Positions 21,579 to 32,079 of a stretch of 64,000 nt of DNA are shown here, one piece after another. Source of the stretch: Moniliella sp. 'wahieum' (Eukaryota > Basidiomycota > Moniliellomycetes > Moniliellales > Moniliellaceae); the NCBI GenBank assembly GCA_003971905.1, contig RSEE01000068.1:52482-116481 (forward strand). The letters run 5' to 3'. Under the pieces are notes generated by a model, which did no database searches, was not told the origin of the DNA, and saw only the letters and a program-made list of their open reading frames with translations. The position numbers and the translations under genes were made by a program. The stretch's first letter is position 1. Each line of letters starts with the position of its first letter.

Positions 21579-22981
21579 CGGATACGTTTGTGTGGAGTGA
21601 GCAGGTGCCGAGCGGGACGGAGTGGACGGGGACGCAGAAGGGGAACTTGCTCCTCCCCCGCTCTGGTGTAGGTTCGGTTGCGGCTCGGTGTGGGGCTCCG
21701 GTTCAGCTGGATCAGAATCGGGATCGGGATCGGTTAGCTCGTCCGACTTAGCGTCCTCGTCCAACTTTACAGCTTCCACCTGGTGGTCAAGTTGTAGTCT
21801 GTCTCTATCCTCCGAGTCATGCACGATGCGCTTTGCGTCATCTCGAGGAAACAAATGTCCCTCTCTCTCTCTCTCTTCTTCGCCCACGTCCAAATCATCT
21901 ATAGCACCACAGCTTTTCTCCAAGTTCCTCTGCCCTGCCCCGATTTGTCATCATTCCTGGGCCACAATAGGGCGAATACATTGGTCAACTTGACAGCTTT
22001 TCCACACTGGTCTTCCTGGTCGCTTTGTTATCATCTCTCATTTCCCTCCAGGGCCGAGAAGAGGTAGCAATAGACGTGTTGGTACAAAACGCCATATGAC
22101 GGTGTAGGTATAATCCTCGATGGTTATTGTACTGACAGACGGAGAGTAAGGCAGGCCGGGACAGGCAGTGTGAACAGGCACGTGTCTCCTCCCCAACACT
22201 CTCAGTGTTCTCTGTATGATTTAGGGGGCTGGGTGGTGTGTGCGCTGCGGATGGCCTCTCGGGAGGGGTCGAACACAGCACCGGTAGGGCAAGGCTTCTC
22301 TGCGCTCAATCGCTGGCCTTGTGCGAGCAAATGTGCGATCCAAGAGGGGAGATGGGATGCGATCTATTCCAAGCGGTGGGGGTCATGAATATATCAGTAC
22401 TCCGTGGGCGGAGCGCAGACTGGGCCCGTGCCCGCCAGACGCCCAGCGAGGCCGCCCACCGCACGGTTGTTTCTCGGCACATGTGGAGTGTGCTGGGGTG
22501 CCTGGGTGGCGCAGTGCTCCCACCAAGGAGAACCGAAGAGCGGCTGACGTGCTGCCGTGCCAGCCGTGCGCTTTGGCTTCGCTTGGCCCCTCGTGCTCTC
22601 TGCCGAACGATCCCTTAGGCCGTACCCCCCCCCACCGCCAGCATACTAGCCTGCCCTTCCCCACCGGAAGATGGAAGCTTAAGCACACACACATCCTCTG
22701 GCCCCCAGCCCCTCTCTCTCACCCCCAGCCCATCTCTACATCGCCTATCCGTTTTGCGCATGCGGGATTAGTAGCTGCTGTGCGTCGTGCGCTCTTCTTG
22801 CTCCGTCGCTCGCACCCAATGCGTAATAAAGTGTCTATATAAGCCAAAGCACAAGCCTGTTCCCGCCCCCCACCCCTTTCCCGCAGCCCTTTCCCCCCCC
22901 TTCTTCCACCGTTGCAAGCGTGACCACTCGCGTCCTACCACCGCGCACGTCCCATCTACTACCCCTCTCGCCACCATTATC
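21579..22981. other. Intergenic region between the two LC8-like genes
   Basis: About 1.4 kb. The first 200 bases are a Ser-codon-like (TCG/TCC)n-rich stretch that may be an untranslated tail or an extra C-terminal part of gene 1. The rest has TC-rich runs (21850-21880) and no recognisable gene. The promoter of gene 2 lies at the right end. Confidence 0.45.
22836..22843 (+). promoter_or_regulatory. TATA box of LC8-like gene 2
   Basis: TATATAAG lies 146 bases before the ATG at 22982, with CCCAAT about 20 bases upstream and a long pyrimidine-rich leader downstream. This is one of the best TATA matches in the window. Confidence 0.55.
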
Positions 22982-24953
22982 ATGTCCTCCTCGCTTTCAT
23001 CTTCGCTGTCCATCACCGTGTCCACCGTCGAGTCGACGGTGCAGGAATCGCTGACGTCGCTCGTGACCGCCGCGCTAGCGCGGCTGAATGGCGCGCCGCT
23101 GCTGGAGCGCACGCGTGCCGAGCTGGCGCGGTACATTATCGCTACCCGCCGAAGCGCGCCACGGACTGTTTTGGCACTTCGTCATGGGCAGTGACTGGGT
23201 GTACGCGTCTCACGAGAGCGAATGCGACTGGGGCACGGTTGGAAGGCGTGCTGGAGTACCAAGGCGAACCGATCAAGTTACCCTGTGGCAAACCAAGTGG
23301 ACCGGCGCGGCGGGCACAGGGGTGCCGGGTCCACCCAGTTCACCGCCTCGACCCTCCCGGGCCCGATCCAGTCCCGCCTCGTGTCCTGATCCAACAGCTG
23401 TACAGCCTGCATGGCGCCCAGGCCGCTGCTCTCGCCCCCGTCTTTCTCGCCGACAACCTCAATGCCAGTTTCGGTTCGGGCTGGGTCGTCGTCGTCGGCA
23501 CAGCAGCGGCGTCGTTGCCGAGCAGCGTGTATGCCACGTTCGTACTTTTTCTTCATTCCGTTTCATTTCTTTGGTGTCTTCCTGCCTTACGCCAACCTTG
23601 GCATACACTGACCTCGTTTGCACCCTATCGACGCTCCCACAGAGATTGGCAAGGACGTGTTCACGCTATGGAAAGCCCCGGGCGGGAGCCAGGAGGAAGA
23701 GACTTCGGTGTACCTGACTGGGACGCGCTTTGTCCGCCACCACCCATCCCTTCTCCTAGCTCCATCCGACCCCTCGCAGTATCGACGTGGTCGTACCCTC
23801 GGTCCAGCCGTGCCGCAGCTGGGTCCCCAGCCGGTGGCTCCGTCTGTTTCTACAACGTCTGTGGAAGTGCAGCAGGTTCCCCAGGTGGTCTCCAGCCTGC
23901 TTCAGCCTGCACCTCAGCCTTCTTCCAGCCCAGTCCGCAGCCTGCCCCGCAGCCATCTTCCACCCGGCTCCCGCTCCGCAGCCGGCGCCTGAGCTCACCA
24001 CCCAGGTGTCAGATCTCCCAGCCCGTTCCGCAGCCTGCGCCACGGTCTATCCCGCAGCAGCTTGCGCCGCAATCCAGTTCTCAAACGTTCGTGGGGGTGC
24101 CTGCGACGCTGGCCTCCTCCCGCGGTTCCGACGACGCAGACGCAGCAGTCCGAATGGTCCGAGCTGCACACTTCGATCCAACACTCGCTGGTTGCGCCCG
24201 AGGCGTCGGTGGACAAGCTGCGTTCGTCGATCGTGATTGAGCGTACGACGCTCGCTGCGTCCGAGCAGAGCCAAGTGATCAACCTTGTGATTGCCACCTT
24301 GCTCCAGCACATCTCTGCGGCAAGACCACGTCGCCTGCGGACTTGGCGGTGCTGAAGCAAACGCTTTCGACGCAGCTGGATGGATGGCAAGTGCTTGTCG
24401 GCCCTACGGCTCGCACTCCGTAGCGATGCCAAGAACTTCTGGCGTTCTGTACGTTTTTCCCATACTCTTTTCTGCTTGCTATGCGCCCCCGTATTGACTC
24501 TGTGTGGGCAGCCATCGCGGCTACTACCTCGCGCTTGTCCGCCCCTCGCGGAGCACCATCAAGGTGTCTCTCACGACGACGACCGTGGGCGAGAAGGCTG
24601 TGGAGCAGGTGGGCATTGTGGAGCAGGCGGTGGATGGACAACCGTCGGGCCAAGTCAAGGTGGTTGCCTCGGACTGGAAGACGGCGAACGACCAGGTGTC
24701 GCGCGCCTGTACGGCATCATTGGCGGCGCGCTCTTGTCGCACAACAGCACCTGCTTGCCCTGGACGAGCTGGCGCACTACCTGGGCCAGCGGCCAGTGCC
24801 GCGCTCGGCGCTGGCTGGACGCACAGGTCTCGGAGCAGCCGTTTGCCCCGACCATAGCCTCGGTGTTGGGCGCGAGCTATGTTGTGGTCGGCGCAGGTGG
24901 GGGGCAAGACGTTGCATGTGGTGCTGTACATTCGGCGCCCGCCCCATCTGTGA
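22982..24953 (+). CDS. Multidomain protein with repeated LC8 (dynein light chain)-like modules, gene 2
   Basis: Start ATG at 22982 (MSSSLSSSLSITVSTVESTV). Module one: QESLTSLVTAALARLNG, RTRAELARYI, then GSDWVYASHES and LEYQGEPIKLWQTKW (23020-23310). Module two: IQQLYSLHGAQAAALAPVFL, ADNLNASFGSGWVVVVG, an intron (about 23538-23641, GTTCGT..ACAG), then EIGKDVFTLWKA. A Pro/Gln/Ser-rich linker of about 130 residues follows. Module three: SEQSQVINLVIATLLQH, LAVLKQTLSTQLDGWQVLVG, SDAKNFWRS, an intron (24450-24520, GTACGT..GCAG) and HRGYYLALVRPSRSTIKVSL. Module four is weaker: VSRLYGIIGGALLSHNS, ALDELAHYLGQ, ASYVVVGAGGGKTLHVVLYI, stop TGA at 24951-24953. The introns of modules one (gene 1), two and three fall at comparable places inside the beta half, supporting descent from one intron-bearing ancestor. 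Frame breaks are frequent. Function unknown. Confidence 0.6.
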
Positions 24954-25464
24954 AAGGGCGTGTTTGGGCGGTTGGATCCATGGGTGTCTACACATGAGCA
25001 CCACATTCTACACGGACACCTCTTCCCGTCCAGAGCTCTGGGGGCTGGGGCCATTTCCCACCAGCTATAGCGTGTGATATGATCTCTGATTGTTTTGATG
25101 CTAGCTGTGCACGAGGAGGGCGGTAGTGTGACAGGACGGCGTGCTGGGCGGTTGTGGCTGCCTGGGGCGGGGAGCGGAAGAGAGAGGAGGCAGTCGCATG
25201 GCCAGCTGAGTGTATCCGTCTGTATTGGATGTGTATTGGTGTACCAGAGGCTCTGATCTGTCGTGCGCTGCGCTGCTTACGTTGCGTGCAGCTAACCCTA
25301 TGCTGCACCCGGCGCGGGGACGGGATGACATAAGCAGGCAGGGCAGGGCCAGTGCGACGTCGCAGCCACCCGCCCGACCAGCTGAGCCACTCAGCACGCC
25401 CCAGGCCTGCTTGTCCCAGCCGCCTCCATCCCTTGCTTCGTCCAGCCGCCTCCATCCCTCCGCC
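24954..25464. other. Intergenic region upstream of ARP2
   Basis: About 500 bases with no recognisable gene. The last 60 bases are the pyrimidine-rich leader before the ARP2 ATG. Confidence 0.45.
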
Positions 25465-26783
25465 ATGGCCGACGACCGCCCCTTGTCGTCGACAACGGCA
25501 CCGGCTTCGTCAAGGCTGGCTATGCCGGCAGCAACTTCCCCGCCCACATCTTCCCCTCCATTGTCGCCGCCCCATCCTGCGGTGTCGAGGAGCGCGACCA
25601 CGTCGATTCGAGATCAAGGACATCATGGTGGGCGACGAGGCCGCCGCCGTGCGCAACTATCTCCAGGTCTCCCAGCCGATGGAGCATGGTGTGGTCAAGG
25701 ACTTTGCCGACATGCGCCATGTGTGGAACTACACCTTTGACGAGAAACTCAAGGTCGACCCCCAGGGCCGCAAGATCCTTCTGACCGAACCCCCGATGAA
25801 CCCCAAGCGCAACGCGAGGAGATGTGCCAGATCATGTTTGAAGAGTATGGGTTTGACGGCGTGTATGTGGCGATCCAGGCAGTGCTCACCCTCTATGCCC
25901 AGGGGCTGCAGACCGGCGTCGTCGTCGACTCGGGCGACGGCGTAACCCACGTGGTACCCGTGTACGAAGGGTTGCTCTTCCCCACCTCACTCGCCGTCTG
26001 GATGTGGCCGGACGCGATGTGACACGCTACCTCATCAAGCTGTTGCTGATGATGCGAGGCTATGCCTTTAACCGCACGGCCGACTTTGAGACTGTGCGCG
26101 AGATCAAGGAAAAGCTGAGCTACGTCAGGTGAGTCCCCCCCCCCTCACCTCTATTCTTCTCCTGCACACCCTCCTGACCCTTCTCACCAGTTACGACATT
26201 GCCATGGACAAGAAACTGGCTGAGGAGACGAAACACTGGTGGAGCAATACGAAGTAAGTAATGTGGCCCTTTCCCCTTTCCCCGCTCCCTTCTCTCGTAG
26301 CCAGAGCCCTTAATCGCTAACGATATATTCTCTCTTCAGTTGCCCGATGGCCGCATTATCAAGGTTGGTTCCGAGCGCTTTGAGGCACCGGAATGCTTGT
26401 TCCAGCCCGAGCTGGTCGATGTGGAGCAGCCAGGGATGGGAGAGCTGTTGTTTAACACAATCCAAGCTGCTGCTGGACACGCGTGCTGAACTGTACAAGC
26501 ACATTGTGCTTTCCGGTGGTTCGTCCATGTACCCTGGTCTGCCCAGCCGTCTGGAAAGAGAGATGAAACAACTCTACCTCACGGCGTCTTGCATGGCGAC
26601 GCTTCCCGTCTGCCTGGCTTCAAAATCCGGATCGAGGACCCACCGCGTCGCAAGCACATGGTGTTTCTTGGTGGTGCGGTGCTGGCCGACATTATGAAGA
26701 ACCGCGAGTCGTTCTGGGTCAGCCGGCAGGAGTGGTACGAAAAGGGTCCTGCGGCGCTGGACAAGCTAGGCCGTGACGCTTAA
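25465..26783 (+). CDS. ARP2: Actin-related protein 2 (Arp2/3 complex)
   Basis: Arp2 is the actin-like subunit that, with Arp3, templates new branches on actin filaments at cortical patches. The sequence follows Arp2 end to end: [20 protein letters not shown] (nucleotide-binding loop), [179 protein letters not shown] and [18 protein letters not shown]. Introns: 26129-26190 (62 nt) and 26254-26339 (86 nt). Frame breaks at about 25482 (C run), 25608 (T run), 25813, 25983 (C run), 26233 (A run), 26470 and 26584. Almost all are explained by one missing base, so the gene is taken as functional. Confidence 0.95.
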
Positions 26784-26859
26784 CTAGTCAAATGAATGCA
26801 TACTTGCTGCTGTCTGCTAACGCTAGGAAAAGGGAGAGAGGAGGGCAAGGCAGTCCAAT

Positions 26860-29083
26860 TCATTCAGAGTCGTCTTCCGACGCCTCCTCTGCTTCATCGT
26901 CGAGCAAGGCTCGGGCGGCCTGGCGAGATGGCTGCCTTTTGGCTGGCGTGGCTCTTCCTCCTCCGAGCTTTCATCCTCGACTCTTCCGACATCCACAATA
27001 AAGTCGTCCAGGCTACCGGCTCGTCGGCTTCTTCGTCGGTGTCCTCCTCGGAATCCGATTCTTCCGCGTCGCTGGGCTGGTCTGGCTTTCCTCTGGATCG
27101 GAGGAGGACTGCAAGGCATTATCTTCCATTGCCTCGCTACCCTCCTCGTCGCCATCCTGTTCGCCTTCTGCTTCGGAATCCTCCTCGGCCGATTCAGGAC
27201 CCGAGTCGTCAGCCCCAGGGCAATGTCTTGGGTGTCCCCATCTTCTTCGCTTGGACCACAGGCGCCTCCTCCGTCGCATCCTGAACCAGGTTGGCGCGCA
27301 TCTCGAGTTGCGCCAGAATCAGGTCCAGTCGGCCACGAAGCTCGGTAAGCTTATCCCTCCCTTTGAGGCGCGCTTCCAGCGCGGCATTCAGCTCGGCCAG
27401 CCGGTCGACCCAGGCCGGCAAGGTCATTAGGTAGCGCGTGTGGGTGATGAGTACCAGTCGGACCCACTGGATGAGGCGGGGTGGGTACGCATGGGTCCCG
27501 TGATCGGATTCTCGAGTCGGTCCAAGGCCGCTTGCAATACCTGGACCGCAACGGGGCCGACCAGGCGTTTGACCGCTCCCTTCATAACCGCCGCAGCGAG
27601 GTGGGCGTGGACCAAGAGTTCAGTGACCATAACTCATTCGAAGCCGTTACCCCGCTTCCGTCAAGGCACGCGCCAGCGCCGTCGCATCCATCTTGCCGAG
27701 CGAAATGCCATAGGTCACAGACCCAGTTGCCGAGTCGGAGCCGAGGGAAGCATGCATGTCGAGTCCCTTGAGGCGCGCCTCGAGCGACGGCTCGGCCACT
27801 TCCATCTCTACGTCCACTGGCGAGTCGCGCTGACTTGGGGGCAGCGCCTTTCACCACCACCTCGGTCGGCTGCGTGTCGATGGAGAGGAAAGAGGGGTCG
27901 AGTTGCGCCAGCTGAACCAAAGGAACATAGGGCCGGTCTGGCGAAGCACGAACGACCACCGTCATCATTCCCAGGTTGGCTCCGTTGGATACAACGAGTG
28001 TCAGCTCGGTCGTGCAGAAGAAGAGGCGGAGGGCAGGGCGGCATCCACCACGGTTTGGCCTTCAGGTACTGTCGCTGGACCGTCGTGGTTGTGGGCACGG
28101 TGAAGCCCTTGGACTTGCGTCGCTTTTTGCTCGAGCCAGTCGCGTCGGAATCAAACGTGCTGGGCACGAGAAAGAGATACGTTGTGCCTGTCACATCGAC
28201 CGGCACGACCCTGGTCGCACCGTCGCGTCGGCCCCGTATGCGCCAAGGGCGTAGATGGGGCTGAGGTGACGAGGTGCGCTTCAGGAACGGGGTGACTGCT
28301 TGCTTCTTCTGGTACACGACCAAATCCGTGCCTCGTTCGACCCGCGGGTGGTAGAGATAAATCGCCTGGGACCGATCCAGGTCAAGTGCGTGAGCGGTTC
28401 GCCATGACTCGTGAACGTGTGGGAAGGGGCGGGGGGAGCGGGGAGCCCGGAGCAGCAAATGAATACAAGTGCACGTCCGTGTCGCCCACAAGGAGCCCCG
28501 TTGCGTTAGAGGCGAGTACCTTGGGCAACTTGGAGTCTGGCACCTCGATCCGGCCCAACGGAGAGCAGGTCGTTGCCGCCCCGTCCTGAACATCAAACAT
28601 GCGCACCATCCCGTCCGCATACCCAGCGTAGAGATAGTTCCCCTCGGAGGTGATACTGATTACCGACCGTTCCTCCGCAGTCAGGAGATCGTCGACCAGA
28701 ATTGGGTCACCACAGCCCGGCTAGGGCTCAAGAGCAGCACACGGCATCGTGCGTGCCAAGCGCCAGGGGGGGAGGGGTGCTGGTCTGTGTGCCGAGGGAG
28801 CGCCGTTTGGCGTGCTTGCCACGGGGGGCGAGAGCCAGGCGAGACAAGTGTGTGCACGTCGGCAAGTTCAAAGTCGGACAGGAGCTTGGCGGGCGTCTGG
28901 GCGCACTGGCGGCGTCGGTGTGTGGCGGGGAGGAGAGGGAGAAGACGCGCAACCGGTCCTTGCCCGCTGGGGGAGCAGGGAGGCGAGCAGGCTCCCATCT
29001 GGCGAAAAAGCATGCAGCTCGGGTCCAGACGAAGCGGACTGGGACGACCGGCGTGCCTTGCGGGCCGCTTTGGATTTGGCCAT
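26860..29083 (-). CDS. UTP5: SSU processome WD-repeat protein Utp5 (WDR43)
   Basis: Start ATG at 29083: MAKSKAARKARR, then GPELHAFSPDGSLLASL and DRLRVFSLSS, the first propeller blade. Later blades show SVISITSEGNYLYAGYADGM with VRMFDVQDGAA, and LLVGDTDVHLYSFA. The C-terminal part is the Utp12-family helical domain: KGAVKRLVGPVAVQVLQAAL, then LVLITHTRYL, MTLPAWVDRLAELNAALEAR and LTELRGRLDLILAQLEMR, matching WDR43/Utp5. An acidic tail with Ser/Asp/Glu clusters ends DEAEEASEDDSE and TGA at 26860-26862. Utp5 belongs to the t-UTP subcomplex, which is needed for rDNA transcription and early 18S pre-rRNA processing in the nucleolus. Several frame breaks; the 3' end is 77 bases from the convergent ARP2 stop. 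Confidence 0.85.
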
Positions 29084-29345
29084 GGCGTGCAGGCTGGGGA
29101 AGAGAGGGGAGTTGGACTTGTAGAGAAAAATAACCCAGTAGTGGTTGAGCGTTGAGGGCATCAGAAAAAAAATGGCGGAACTGCGGCCATTCCGCCTCGG
29201 CTGGGCTGTCACCGCGGGCGCGCCAGGACGGGGGTATCTGGCATGACCTATGAGCTCCCCGCCATTCTCTTTCCTGCCATATTGTCTCGACAATACAATG
29301 CCATGGCTGTTGGGCCCTGAGGATCACTAAGGAACCATGAAAAAC

Positions 29346-30478
29346 TTACTTCCAAGCCAGAGCCTTGCGAGCCATAGCCAGCGCGCCCTCCTGGTTTGTT
29401 TCCTCCGATAAAGCCCGAGGCGTGGACGAAGACGCCGCCAGGAATGCCCGTGACGTCCGACAGCTGGTCATCCCGCACACCGCGCCACGGCTCGGGGAGA
29501 GCCTTGGGGAGATGAAGCTCGACTCGGAGACGGGACCGCTTGAATCCGCCAGCTGCCGCCTCGTCCGGGAAGACAACGTAGAGGATGTTGTTGTCCTCGG
29601 TCAACCCCAGCTTCTTCCCGCCGAAAATGTGCGACTTTCCAGTTGACGTACTCGGTGAGGAGGAGAATGCGCCCATCGGCGTCGGGAACGAGCTCGGTGC
29701 GCTTGGCCAGAGCCGCGTCGACAGTTCCCGAGCAGGTAGCCAGGACTTCATCGTCCACTCGACGCGGTTCCAGAACTGGTCCCAGCCATAGCGCTGGCCT
29801 GCTCAAAGCGCTCCATCCGGCTCGCATCGTTCTTCAGCTCGGGCTCGTTCCAGGAAGGGTTGAGCGTGCCCACGCGCGCGCTCAGATCCGTGCGCGACTG
29901 TACCGCGGCTCCCCCATCAAAACGCCGAGATGCATTGTCAATCCGTCGATGGCCTGCACAAAGTCGTCGTACAGCTTAAGCCACAGTTCCCCACCAACTC
30001 CTGTCCAGCTTGGGAAAGTTGTGGGCGAGGATTTCTGGCCAAAATGCCTGTCCTTGCGTTAGCATCGAAGGGCAATCGGTCGGCGCGCCGGGAGCTGGCG
30101 CGCGCACGGGAGGAGTGAAGGGGAGGGGGGGGGGAGGTACACATACTTCCAAGTCAGACCGGCCGAAGAAAGCTTAATGGCGTGGTTGTCGTCAAAGGTG
30201 GTGTTGAACCCGCGCTGGTGATGGTCGAACCGTTGCTTTTCCGGCTCGTACGTGGCACCTACATCGACCACAATCGTGCCGCGGTCGATGAGTGCCGGGT
30301 CACGAGTGCGGGTGAGGGGGAGCTGACTGAAGCGGCAGACGGCGCAAAAGCGATACGGCCAGCGCCTCGTCAGCGTGAAAGTCGCCCGAGTGGGTCACGA
30401 TTCCGAGGGGCTCTTGGGCGGACATGTGGTGGGGGCTGGGCCGGTGCGAGGACGCTTGGGAGAAGAAGGAGTGGCCAT
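29346..30478 (-). CDS. MYG1: MYG1 exonuclease (DHH-type, UPF0160)
   Basis: Start ATG at 30478 (MATPSSPKRPRTGPAPTT), then after a one-base frame shift GIVTHSGDFHADEALAVSLL, the conserved N-terminal metal-binding block. DVGATYEPEKQRFDHHQRGF contains the DHH metal ligands. KLSSAGLTWKYFG, VALKLYDDFVQAIDG, PRYS, DLSARVGTLNPSWNEPE and WLPARELSTRLWP follow in family order, and the C-terminus has EPWRGVRDDQLSDVTGIPG, VFVHASGFIGGN and EGALAMARKALAWK with stop at 29346-29348. The protein is about 350 residues, normal for the family. MYG1 is a 3'-5' RNA exonuclease acting on nucleolar pre-rRNA and in mitochondria. An intron probably lies around 30050-30150 (after WKY, GTATGT-like). Frame breaks occur near 29640, 29750 and 30420. 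Confidence 0.9.
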
Positions 30479-30746
30479 GGGGTTTAGGCGGACGTTGCGA
30501 TTTTGCGAAGAAAAAAAATGAGGCAGCGAATGGGTGCGGTCGGCCTTTGCTTGAATTTACCAGTGCTGGCCCCAACACCAATTTCTGCGGGGGAGGGTAG
30601 GGTTTGCAATTAGTAATAGATGAAATTGCAACACAGACACTGCCCCTGTGGATGGCTTTTGTGTGGTGTGTCGACTGGGCGAGGCCATCCTTGGTCCGTC
30701 CCCGACGTGCTGAAGGCGGGGCGAGGCGTCGCGAGCGCAAGCTCGC

Positions 30747-31680
30747 GTGCGTGCAAGCCAGCGGCGGGCGTCTGGCCGGACGGGGCCGGTCCGTCCCTTT
30801 GCGGGTCCTCCGCATCCCAGCCAGACACTGCCCGCTGTGCTCCGTCCCCTTCGCTCTCCCTGGGCGCCTACCCTGCGCCGTTCTCCTCTTCACTCTTCTG
30901 CCCAAAGGTACGTCTCCTTCCCCACGCCCCCGTTCCCGATACTGACTTATGTCTAGCACGCGCTGATCCAAGCAGCGAGCAAGCTGCGGCTCAGTTCCCC
31001 CGCTTCTGCTACCACGAGCGCCTCAACGTGGCCGGTAATTGCTGCATGTGTCTGATAGAGAGCAATGGAGGAGGCGCTGGCGGGCTCACCTGGATTTGCG
31101 CAACTGTTCCAGGCCGCCCAGAGGGCCATGATCGTGGTGGGCAGTGCAGTACTGGAAAATGCGGATGGCAAGCACATTCTTAGCGGTATTGCCTAGCACA
31201 TCAAGGATCGCTTTGCCCAATTTTTCATGCCTGAATGGACGGACTGAGCATCCTGCAACGCACGGCCTCCCGCAACGACGCGCGAGCCCTCGGCCGTGCT
31301 CCTTCCGAGGCAGCAAAGAAGACGGAGCCCAAGTTCATGTACCTGCTCAACGCGACCGACTTTGGCCCTGCCTCGATTCCCGAGGAGGCGTTTGCAGTGT
31401 ACCAAGGACATCACGGCGACATGGGGTCGCAGTATGCGGATGTGGCCCTGCCCGGTGCTGCTACACGGAGAAGAACTGATTGCGGGCGGCAACTTGGCGG
31501 AGGGAATGGGTGTGCCATTGATCAACCCGATCAAGAACTTTTACCAGACCGGCCATCAGTCGTGCATCGCCGACGATGGTCAAGTCTGTCAAGGCTTTCG
31601 GAACAGCTGCCGCGGGAACCGATCGAGGAGCCGCTGCCGCCGCACGCCCACCTTGTGTGAAGCGCACGGAGGGCACCTGT
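30747..31680 (+). pseudogene. Collapsed complex I 75-kDa subunit gene (NDUFS1/NUAM remnant)
   Basis: Conserved blocks of the NADH:ubiquinone oxidoreductase 75-kDa subunit appear in the right order but with large pieces missing. A presequence-like exon ends ...[11 protein letters not shown] near 30906, then an intron of about 49 nt. Next is ALIQAASK...[20 protein letters not shown] (30960-31065), the 2Fe-2S region with its CxxC-type ligands; one position normally Arg is Cys. Then follow, directly, [20 protein letters not shown] (31080-31140), GLSILQRTASRND, MYLLNATDFGPA, EEAFAVYQGHHGDMGS, YADVALPGAA (31240-31460) and ISRASPTMVKSVKA (31555-31600). Compared with the roughly 720-residue family, about 430-450 residues between CLIE and the GSPGFA block (all remaining FeS clusters) and about 80 residues after the GAA block are absent. 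An in-frame TAG also follows ILSGIA. This cannot be an active subunit as read. Confidence 0.7.
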
Positions 31681-32079
31681 GCGGTCCGCCGCAGGGGAGC
31701 TCTTGCTATAGTATTCTGCATTGCATCGCGTTGGGCTTGCTTGGCTTGTCCTGGTTTGAAGGGTCAGCGGGCGTTGAGGCCGTCAAGCGCGCGCGTCAAG
31801 GCCGTCGGGGCGGAGAGGGGAAGACAAGGACCGAGGCGAGCGCGTAGATGATTTCGATGATTATAGCACCCGCCGAAGCAAGCGGGCGGTGGAAACTGCT
31901 GATAGCACGTGCGATTTGGATTGATGTCCGTCGCGGCACTAGGCCAGTCTCTGGCCTCCCCGTTGCCTATTTAGTCCATGGGCCAGAATGAGCTTGCGTG
32001 AAGCTTGAAGCTTGACTCGACGGGCGGACAATTTCTGCCGTTTGCCTCCCACCCCTTCCCCTTCCCTCCCCCCACCAGC
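31681..32079. promoter_or_regulatory. MET2 upstream region with a CACGTG E-box
   Basis: CACGTG at 31906-31911 lies about 170 bases before the MET2 ATG. In budding yeast this is the Cbf1 site of sulfur-assimilation genes, so a methionine-responsive promoter is plausible. AAGCTTGAAGCTTG at 32001-32014 is shared with the NDK1 flanks. No gene recognised in the gap. Confidence 0.4.

Noticed and set aside
19276-24953. LC8-like modules as Tctex/roadblock-type light chains
   Set aside because: The W-x-x-I/V-V-G turn after two helices and the closing strand spacing fit LC8 better; Tctex and roadblock lack that turn.
25465-26783. Programmed frameshifting or tiny introns as the reason for broken frames
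   Set aside because: Breaks have no common slippery site or secondary structure, differ from gene to gene, and sit mostly in homopolymers; normal introns with good splice sites are present.
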